Positions 1 to 5,377 of a DNA stretch of 5,377 nucleotides are shown here, piece by piece. Both the position numbers and the translations under genes were made by a program. Under the pieces are notes generated by a model. The model was not told the origin of the DNA. It ran no database searches and saw only the letters and a list, made by a program, of their open reading frames with translations. Positions within the stretch are counted from its first letter, which is position 1. Every line of letters starts with the position of its first letter. Source of the stretch: Magnetospira sp. (GTDB lineage: Bacteria > Pseudomonadota > Alphaproteobacteria > Rhodospirillales > Magnetospiraceae); the NCBI GenBank assembly GCA_028277325.1, contig JANQGL010000420.1, positions 1-5,377 of the forward strand. Direction: 5' to 3'.

Positions 1-1503
<1,503 letters not shown>

Positions 1504-1546
1504 CGATACCCCGTGTGCGGTTGTCGCCGATTACCGTCCGTCGAGA

Positions 1547-1560
1547 CGTCCGGCCGGACG
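1547..1560. repeat. 14-bp perfect palindrome in the rpoD leader
   Basis: CGTCCGGCCGGACG is a perfect 14-bp palindrome about 44 bp upstream of the rpoD start codon. A further CGTCCG copy at 1535-1540 could pair with the CGGACG at 1555-1560, giving an alternative hairpin with a 14-nt loop. It lies inside the transcribed leader predicted from the promoter at 1688-1719. Confidence 0.5.
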
Positions 1561-1564
1561 CAGG

Positions 1565-1588
1565 TGCGCGCGTGCTTGCGCGCGCGCA
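1565..1588 (-). repeat. GC-rich hairpin in the rpoD leader
   Basis: The arms TGCGCGCG (1565-1572) and CGCGCGCA (1581-1588) are perfectly complementary around an 8-nt loop. As RNA this would be a stable hairpin about 60 nt upstream of the rpoD start codon. Alternating CG runs arise easily in high-GC genomes, so a function is not certain. Confidence 0.45.
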
Positions 1589-1687
1589 TGTCCGTTCCGT
1601 CGTCCTGTTCGCAGGGGGACGCGCCGACCGTACCCGTGACATGGTCGCCTTCCGCCCGGCGATCAAGTGCCAAACTTCCGGAGCGTG

Positions 1688-1719
1688 CGTAGATAGGCGA
1701 GTCGTCGTGTGATGTCAAG
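1688..1719 (-). promoter_or_regulatory. rpoD promoter, fits the alphaproteobacterial RpoH consensus and also a sigma-70 pattern
   Basis: On the minus strand the sequence reads CTTG, 18 bases, then CCTATCTACG. This fits every specified position of the alphaproteobacterial heat-shock promoter consensus CTTG-N17/18-CYTATNTNNG. It also reads as a vegetative promoter: CTTGAC at 1714-1719, a 17-bp spacer and CTATCT at 1691-1696, close to the CTTGAC-N17-CTATAT pattern described for rhizobial housekeeping promoters. Transcription would start near 1680-1684. Which sigma factor uses it cannot be decided from sequence alone, and both may. Confidence 0.65.
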
Positions 1720-1721
1720 GG

Positions 1722-1738
1722 GTTGCCGCCAGGGCAAC
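1722..1738. repeat. Inverted repeat just upstream of the rpoD -35 element
   Basis: The arms GTTGCC (1722-1727) and GGCAAC (1733-1738) are perfect 6-bp complements around a 5-nt centre, ending 2 bp from the CTTG of the rpoD promoter. On the minus strand the repeat is followed by CCCTTGAC rather than a T-run, so an intrinsic terminator is unlikely. It could be an operator or a chance GC-rich repeat. Confidence 0.4.
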
Positions 1739-1877
1739 AGGGCGATCCGGTGGGATGGGACGAGAGCGGGGCGGTCGTCTTGCGCCGTCGCGTCCATGCC
1801 GGGCGGTTTTGTTTGAGTTACGTTCCCGGGCGGGCCATACGCCCAACGGCCGGACAGGGCAAGACGGGCGGGGACGC

Positions 1878-3332
1878 CTACATCCCGCCCAGGCAGAGGT
1901 ATTTGACCTCCAGGAAGTCGTCGATGCCGTATTTGGAGCCCTCGCGGCCGAGCCCGGATTCCTTGAAGCCGCCGAACGGCGCCACCTCGGTGGAGATGAT
2001 GCCTTCGTTGACCCCGACGATGCCGTATTCCAGGGCCTCGGCGACCCGGAACACCCGGCCCACGTCGCGGGCATAGAAATAGGCGGCGAGGCCGTAGCGG
2101 GTGTCGTTGGCGAGTTGCACCGCCTCCTGCTCGGTGGAGAACCTGTAGAGCGGCGCCACCGGCCCGAAGATCTCCTCCCGCGCGCAGGCCATCTCGGCGG
2201 TGACCCCGGTCAGGATGGTCGGCTCATAGAAAGTGCCGCCCAGGGAATGGCGGGCGCCGCCGCAGACCACCCGTGCTCCTTTGTCCACCGCGTCGGCGAC
2301 CAGGCGCTCCACCTTCTCCAGGGCCTCCTGGTTGATCAGCGGCCCCTGATGGGTGTCGCCGCCGAGGCCGGGACCCACCCGCAGCCCGCCCACGGCGGCG
2401 GCCAGTTTCCGGGCGAAGGCCTCGTGGACCGAGTCCTGGACCAGGATCCGGTTGGCGCAGACGCAGGTCTGGCCGGTGTTGCGGTACTTGCTGGCCAGGG
2501 TGCCGGCCACCGCGGCGTCCAGGTCGGCGTCGTCGAACACGATGAACGGCGCGTTGCCGCCCAGTTCCAGGCTGACCTTCTTCATGGTGTCGGCGCATTG
2601 CCGCATCAAAAGCTTGCCGACCTCGGTGGAGCCGGTGAACGACAGCTTGCGGACCGTCGGGTTGGCGGTCAGTTCGTTGCCGATGGCCGCCGGGTCGCGG
2701 CCGGTCACCACGTTGAACACCCCTTTCGGAAGGCCGGCGCGGTCGGCCAGTTCGGCCAGCGCCAGGGCCGACAGCGGGGTGTCCTCGGCCGGCTTGACGA
2801 CCACCGGGCAGCCGGCCGCCAGGGCCGGGGCGCACTTGCGGGTGATCATCGCGTTGGGGAAGTTCCACGGAGTGATGGCGGCGACCACGCCGACCGGCTC
2901 CTTGAGCACCAGGATGCGCTTGTCGGGGGCATGGGCCGGGATGGTGTCGCCGTAGACCCGCTTGCCCTCCTCGGCGTACCACTCGATGAAGCTCGCCCCG
3001 TAGACCACCTCGCCCCGCGACTCGGCGAGCGGCTTGCCCTGCTCGGCCGTCATCAGGACCGCCAGGTCGTCGGCGCCGGCGAGGATCAGGTCGTGCCACC
3101 TGCGCAGGATCGTCGCCCGCTGCTTGGCGGTGAGCGCCCGCCAGCCGGGCAGCGCCGCCCCGGCGGCGGCGACGGCGCGCCGGGTCTCGGCGGCGGCCAT
3201 GTCGGGCACCCGGCCGATCTCGCGCCCGTCCACCGGGTCGGCGACCGGGAACCGGGCGCCACCGTCGGCCGCCGTCCAGGCGCCGTCGATGTAGGCGGTG
3301 TCGCGCAGCAGGGCGGAATCGGAAAGCCGCAT
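1878..3332 (-). CDS. gabD: Succinate-semialdehyde dehydrogenase GabD
   Basis: This 484-residue aldehyde dehydrogenase oxidises succinate semialdehyde to succinate, the last step of the GABA shunt, in the cytoplasm. It matches E. coli GabD (482 residues) along its whole length, including the start (MRLSDSALLR), TLRS-type core blocks such as RALTAKQRATILRRW, and the end GREGSKYGIDDFLEVKYLC. The expected residues are present: oxyanion Asn157 (TPWNFP), Lys180 in the cofactor site, Glu256 (LELGGN), catalytic Cys290 (NTGQTCVCANR) and Glu387/Phe389 (EEIFGP). Cys292 sits two residues from the catalytic Cys, as in the redox-sensitive pair of human ALDH5A1. Glu183 (KPAEDTP) replaces the Ser of NADP-preferring E. 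coli GabD and matches human NAD-dependent SSADH, so NAD preference is likely but inferred. A glutarate semialdehyde role is the main alternative. No gabT is next to it. Confidence 0.95.
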   Translation of the reverse strand: MRLSDSALLRDTAYIDGAWTAADGGARFPVADPVDGREIGRVPDMAAAETRRAVAAAGAALPGWRALTAKQRATILRRWHDLILAGADDLAVLMTAEQGKPLAESRGEVVYGASFIEWYAEEGKRVYGDTIPAHAPDKRILVLKEPVGVVAAITPWNFPNAMITRKCAPALAAGCPVVVKPAEDTPLSALALAELADRAGLPKGVFNVVTGRDPAAIGNELTANPTVRKLSFTGSTEVGKLLMRQCADTMKKVSLELGGNAPFIVFDDADLDAAVAGTLASKYRNTGQTCVCANRILVQDSVHEAFARKLAAAVGGLRVGPGLGGDTHQGPLINQEALEKVERLVADAVDKGARVVCGGARHSLGGTFYEPTILTGVTAEMACAREEIFGPVAPLYRFSTEQEAVQLANDTRYGLAAYFYARDVGRVFRVAEALEYGIVGVNEGIISTEVAPFGGFKESGLGREGSKYGIDDFLEVKYLCLGGM

Positions 3333-3340
3333 GGGGGGAG

Positions 3341-3346
3341 TCTCCC
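3341..3346 (-). promoter_or_regulatory. Ribosome binding site of gabD, inside a small inverted repeat
   Basis: GGGAGA on the minus strand lies 8 nt before the gabD ATG and supports that start. It is part of an 11-bp imperfect palindrome (GGGAG and CTCCC at 3336-3346), which could form only a short 4-bp stem. I found no convincing gabD promoter further upstream in 3347-3487. Confidence 0.6.
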
Positions 3347-3417
3347 GTCGATGGCGAGGCGTGGGCGTGCCCCTACCTTGACGGTTCGGCGGCGATCCGG
3401 CAAGGCCCGGCCGGCGT

Positions 3418-3455
3418 CCGCGCCTTGTGCGCGGCCGGTGGGTTACTTAAACTCG
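3418..3455 (+). promoter_or_regulatory. Predicted promoter of the CDGSH protein-lipoprotein pair
   Basis: TTGTGC (3425-3430), a 17-bp spacer and TAAACT (3448-3453) form a reasonable sigma-70-type promoter, with a start near 3460 and a leader of about 28 nt. The AT-rich patch TTACTTAAACT stands out in a very GC-rich region. A perfect 6-bp inverted repeat, CCGCGC (3418-3423) and GCGCGG (3429-3434), is centred on the -35 element and could be an operator. Read as CTTG-N18-CTTAAACTCG, it also partly fits the RpoH pattern, with two mismatches. Confidence 0.5.
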
Positions 3456-3475
3456 ATCGACCATCCGAAGCCCGA

Positions 3476-3483
3476 GGGAGGAG
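3476..3483 (+). promoter_or_regulatory. Strong ribosome binding site that fixes the CDGSH gene start
   Basis: GGGAGGAG lies 4 nt before the ATG at 3488. It decides that start over an upstream in-frame TTG at 3425, which has no such site and falls within the predicted promoter. Confidence 0.8.
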
Positions 3484-3487
3484 CGTG

Positions 3488-3727
3488 ATGACCGAACCGG
3501 TAATCGCCCGGAAGGCGTCCTGCGCGGTGGCCGTGGAGGCCGGCGAGACGTATTGGTGGTGCGCCTGCGGGCGGAGCGCCGACCAGCCCTGGTGCGACGG
3601 ATCGCACGCCGGCACCGGACTCGGGCCGATGAAATACGTGGCCGAGAAAACGGGAACGGTCTATTTTTGCGGCTGCAAGAAGACGGCCCGGCCGCCGCTC
3701 TGCGACGGCACCCACAACACGCTCTGA
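3488..3727 (+). CDS. Small protein with two CDGSH-type [2Fe-2S] motifs
   Basis: This 79-residue protein consists almost entirely of two tandem CDGSH iron-sulfur motifs. The first is CACGRSADQPWCDGSH with ligands Cys25, Cys27, Cys36 and His40. The second is CGCKKTARPPLCDGTH with Cys61, Cys63, Cys72 and His76. Both have the family's three-Cys-one-His pattern and identical spacing, so the protein should bind two [2Fe-2S] clusters, probably within one monomer as in the mitochondrial CISD3/MiNT class. It has no signal peptide or membrane segment and is expected in the cytoplasm. Members of the family are linked to redox sensing and to iron or cluster transfer, but the specific role here is unknown. 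The start is supported by GGGAGGAG at 3476-3483. It is the first gene of a probable two-gene operon with the lipoprotein that starts 5 bp downstream. Confidence 0.95.
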   Translation: MTEPVIARKASCAVAVEAGETYWWCACGRSADQPWCDGSHAGTGLGPMKYVAEKTGTVYFCGCKKTARPPLCDGTHNTL

Positions 3728-3732
3728 ATCCG

Positions 3733-4287
3733 ATGCGCCGAGTCCCGTTCGTTGCCTGCGCCGTCGTCGGGGGATTGGCCCTCGGCGGCTGCGAGAGTCT
3801 GTTCGACAAGCCCGAGACCATGCTGTGTCCGAGCGTCGCGGTGCCGCGCGACCTGTCGGAACTGGTCGCCTTCGCGGGCGACGGACGCGACCTGATCGAC
3901 GTCGACTATGCCGGGCGCATCGCCGACGTGAACAGCGAATGCCGGTTCCTGTTCGACGACGACGCGCGCACCGGCGGGACGCTGGAGGTGACGGTGCGGC
4001 CCCGCTTCGAGGCGGAGCGCGGCAACGCCGACACCGATCGGGCCGGTGCGCTGCCGTACTTCGTGGCGGTCACCACGGCCGACCGCGAGCCGCGCCAGAA
4101 GCAGCAGTTCACGGTCCTGGCGCGGTTTCCGGGCAATGTGACCCGGATGCGCGTGGACGACACGCCGGTTCGGCTGCGGGTGCCGTTGCGCGACGGCCAG
4201 CGCGGCACCGATTTCGAAATCTACGTCGGATTCCAGCTCACGCCCGAACAGCTCGCGTTCAACCGGCGGCGCTTTTCCCGGCGCTGA
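3733..4287 (+). CDS. Predicted lipoprotein of unknown function
   Basis: This is a 184-residue protein with a clear lipoprotein signal: MRR, a hydrophobic stretch (VPFVACAVVGGLAL), then the lipobox LGGC with the lipidated Cys at residue 20. The next residues are Glu and Ser rather than Asp, which favours the outer membrane. The mature part of about 165 residues has no membrane segment. Cys32 (LCPSV) and Cys70 (NSECRFLF) could form a disulfide. Alternating hydrophobic runs such as TLEVTVRP, YFVAVTT and FEIYVGFQL suggest a beta-rich domain. It resembles small alphaproteobacterial hypothetical lipoproteins as I remember them, but I cannot name a family. The start is chosen for its signal peptide. 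No Shine-Dalgarno is visible and the start lies 5 nt after the previous stop, so translation is probably coupled to the CDGSH gene. Confidence 0.82.
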   Translation: MRRVPFVACAVVGGLALGGCESLFDKPETMLCPSVAVPRDLSELVAFAGDGRDLIDVDYAGRIADVNSECRFLFDDDARTGGTLEVTVRPRFEAERGNADTDRAGALPYFVAVTTADREPRQKQQFTVLARFPGNVTRMRVDDTPVRLRVPLRDGQRGTDFEIYVGFQLTPEQLAFNRRRFSRR

Positions 4288-4313
4288 GTCCGGCCCCCGG
4301 TGCACGGCCCCTG

Positions 4314-4341
4314 TTGACCTGCGTTCCGGACGCCCTACACT
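4314..4341 (+). promoter_or_regulatory. Predicted gcvT promoter
   Basis: TTGACC (4314-4319), a 16-bp spacer and TACACT (4336-4341) form a good sigma-70-type promoter, starting 27 bp after the lipoprotein stop codon. Transcription would begin near 4348 and give a leader of about 147 nt. It makes gcvT independent of the upstream pair, although no intrinsic terminator separates them. Confidence 0.6.
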
Positions 4342-4347
4342 CTTCGG

Positions 4348-4494
4348 GAAAACCCGGACTCATTCGAACGGGGACAATGGGTCGTTGCGGCGCCCGCGGG
4401 ATCGTTCGCTCGACCGGCCGGGGGAGGCGGGACGGCCGTCCCGGTCGGGTGTCCCGGCAGCCTGTCCTCCTCCCATTCCGGAGCACGTCCGCCG
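4348..4494 (+). other. GC-rich structured gcvT leader without a recognisable glycine riboswitch
   Basis: The predicted leader contains several inverted repeats. CGGG-AAAA-CCCG (4345-4356) sits at the start site. A perfect 16-bp palindrome, CGGGACGGCCGTCCCG, occupies 4428-4443. CGACCGG (4411-4417) can pair with CCGGTCG (4441-4447), and GGGAGG (4422-4427) can pair with CCTCCC (4469-4474). The last two pairings cross, so they would be alternatives or a pseudoknot. The conserved core of the glycine riboswitch is absent. The only ribosome site before gcvT is a weak GGAG (4480-4483), 11 nt from the ATG. Confidence 0.45.
4428..4443. repeat. 16-bp perfect palindrome in the gcvT leader
   Basis: CGGGACGGCCGTCCCG is perfectly self-complementary and lies 51 bp upstream of the gcvT start codon. 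It could be a protein-binding site or part of an RNA hairpin. Part of its right half, GTCCCGG, recurs at 4451-4457. Confidence 0.5.
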
Positions 4495-5377
4495 ATGACC
4501 GACGACTCCGCAGACCGTCTCCTGAAGACGCCGCTCGACGCCCTGCACCGCGAACTGGGCGCCCGCATGGTGCCCTTCGCCGGCCACGAGATGCCGTTGC
4601 ACTATCGCGACGGCATCCTCGGGGAACACCGTCATACCCGGGAGTCCTGCTCGCTGTTCGACGTCTCGCACATGGGGCAGGCCATCCTGCGCGGCGAACG
4701 TGCGCCCGAGGCCCTGGAGTCGCTGGTGGTCGGCGACATCCGGGGGATGGAGACCGGCACCCAGCGCTATACGGTGCTGACCAACCACGACGGCGGCATC
4801 ATCGACGACCTGATGGTGACCCAGATGGGCGACCACCTGTTCCTGGTCGTCAACGCCTCGCGCAAGCGGGAGGACTTCGCCTGGCTGTCCGGGTCGCTGC
4901 CCGCCGACTGCCGGCTGGAGGTCCTGGAGGACCGGGCCCTGATCGCCCTGCAGGGGCCGAAGGCGTCCGACGTGCTGGCCCGGTTCTGTCCGGCCGCCAG
5001 GCACATGCTGTTCATGAACGCGGAAATCCTGCGCACCCTGGACATGAGCTGCCGGGTGGCGCGGTCCGGCTATACCGGCGAGGACGGGTTCGAGATGTCG
5101 GTGCCGGCCGACACGGCCGAGGAGCTGGCGCGTCAGCTGCTCGCCGAGCCGGAGGTGCGCCCGGCCGGCCTGGGGGCGCGCGATTCCCTGCGCCTGGAGG
5201 CCGGGCTGTGCCTGTACGGCAACGACATCGACGCCGCCACCACGCCGGTCGAGGCGGGCCTGGACTGGACCATCTCCAAGCGCCGCCGCGCCGAGGGCGG
5301 GTTCCCCGGCGCCGGGGTCGTTCTCCGCCAGCTCGCCGAAGGGGCGTCGCGCCGGCGGGTCGGCCTGGTGATCGAGG
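4495..5377 (+). CDS. gcvT: Glycine cleavage system T-protein (aminomethyltransferase), 3' end cut by window
   Basis: GcvT transfers the methylene carbon from the aminomethylated lipoyl arm of GcvH to tetrahydrofolate and releases ammonia, in the cytoplasm. The window holds 294 codons of a protein that normally has about 360-400. The N-terminus TPLDALHRELGARMVPFAG and HEMPLHY match the family start. Further family blocks are SLFDVSHMGQ (residues 53-62), GGIIDDLMV with the catalytic Asp104, VVNASRK, ARSGYTGEDGFEM (189-201) and GARDSLRLEAGLCLYGNDID around Arg233. The segment TPVEAGLDWTISKRRR, followed shortly by FPGA, is closer to human AMT than to E. coli GcvT, as expected from the alphaproteobacterial ancestry of mitochondria. 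The ATG at 4495 is chosen by alignment to the family start. gcvH and gcvP usually follow but would lie outside the window. Confidence 0.97.
   Translation, partial: MTDDSADRLLKTPLDALHRELGARMVPFAGHEMPLHYRDGILGEHRHTRESCSLFDVSHMGQAILRGERAPEALESLVVGDIRGMETGTQRYTVLTNHDGGIIDDLMVTQMGDHLFLVVNASRKREDFAWLSGSLPADCRLEVLEDRALIALQGPKASDVLARFCPAARHMLFMNAEILRTLDMSCRVARSGYTGEDGFEMSVPADTAEELARQLLAEPEVRPAGLGARDSLRLEAGLCLYGNDIDAATTPVEAGLDWTISKRRRAEGGFPGAGVVLRQLAEGASRRRVGLVIE

Larger units (their letters stand above)
1504..1877. other. Gene-free region between gabD and rpoD: rpoD promoter and long leader
   Basis: I see no credible gene in these 374 bp. Short open frames exist on both strands, but they lack family resemblance and ribosome sites or continue as antisense shadows of neighbouring genes. 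Reading leftwards, the region holds the 3' flank of gabD, a small inverted repeat (1722-1738), a strong promoter (1688-1719) and a leader of roughly 180 nt before the rpoD ATG. That leader contains two GC-rich inverted repeats (1547-1560 and 1565-1588). No stem followed by a T-run is visible after gabD, so some gabD transcripts may read through into rpoD. Confidence 0.75.

Noticed and set aside
1699..1703. CcrM-type GANTC sites in the rpoD promoter spacer, at the gabD ribosome site (3338-3342) and near the gcvT start site (4357-4361)
   Set aside because: GANTC also occurs elsewhere in the window, and about three sites in this much intergenic DNA is roughly what chance would give, so there is no enrichment to support cell-cycle control.
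1722..1738. Inverted repeat as an intrinsic terminator of gabD
   Set aside because: It lies about 140 bp past the gabD stop, has only a 6-bp stem and is not followed by a T-run on the minus strand.
3425..3487. Upstream TTG start extending the CDGSH protein by 21 residues
   Set aside because: It lies within the predicted promoter, has no ribosome site and adds residues without family resemblance. The ATG at 3488 has a strong GGGAGGAG.
1755..3488. A 577-codon open frame on the plus strand
   Set aside because: It is the antisense shadow of gabD and continues into the divergent promoter region. Its length results from high GC, and it has no family resemblance.
3553..3732. 60-codon N-terminal extension of the lipoprotein frame
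   Set aside because: It overlaps the CDGSH gene in another frame, and the signal peptide with its lipobox begins exactly at the ATG at 3733.
4377..4494. An ATG in the gcvT leader with GGGG nearby, as a possible leader peptide
   Set aside because: The frame does not stop before gcvT and stays open far into it in another frame, as high-GC shadows do. A regulatory leader peptide would normally end near the gene start.
4342..4494. Glycine riboswitch before gcvT
   Set aside because: None of the conserved glycine aptamer blocks, such as the GGAGAG-type start or the AAGGGG-type core, could be found by eye. A covariance search is still the decisive test.

Overview
The window looks like chromosomal DNA from a high-GC alphaproteobacterium, probably in or near Rhodospirillales. 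The reasons are the strong G/C third-position bias, an RpoD with the alphaproteobacterial type of N-terminus and acidic linker, an rpoD promoter that fits the alphaproteobacterial heat-shock consensus, and GabD and GcvT proteins that resemble both the bacterial and the human mitochondrial enzymes. The order is an inference from general resemblance; no marker here fixes it. No mobile element, CRISPR array, tRNA or rRNA gene is visible.

Layout. Two genes read leftwards. The first is rpoD (1-1503, 3' end outside the window), the primary sigma factor. Upstream of it is gabD (1878-3332), a succinate-semialdehyde dehydrogenase. The 374 bp between them hold no gene, but carry a promoter at 1688-1719 and a structured rpoD leader of roughly 180 nt. 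From 3333 the direction changes. A divergent 155-bp region carries a promoter for a rightward pair: a 79-residue protein with two CDGSH-type iron-sulfur motifs (3488-3727) and, 5 bp later, an outer-membrane-type lipoprotein of unknown function (3733-4287). A separate promoter at 4314-4341 and a GC-rich leader of about 150 nt precede gcvT (4495 to the window end, 3' end missing), the T-protein of the glycine cleavage system.

How the genes relate. This is a stretch of core genes rather than one pathway. GabD feeds succinate semialdehyde into the TCA cycle and GcvT feeds one-carbon units into the tetrahydrofolate pool, but nothing shown links them beyond proximity. The CDGSH protein and the lipoprotein are probably co-transcribed and translationally coupled. 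The points most worth a second look are regulatory: a full match to the alphaproteobacterial RpoH consensus in front of rpoD, and inverted repeats in the rpoD and gcvT leaders. I found no convincing evidence of a new multi-gene system.
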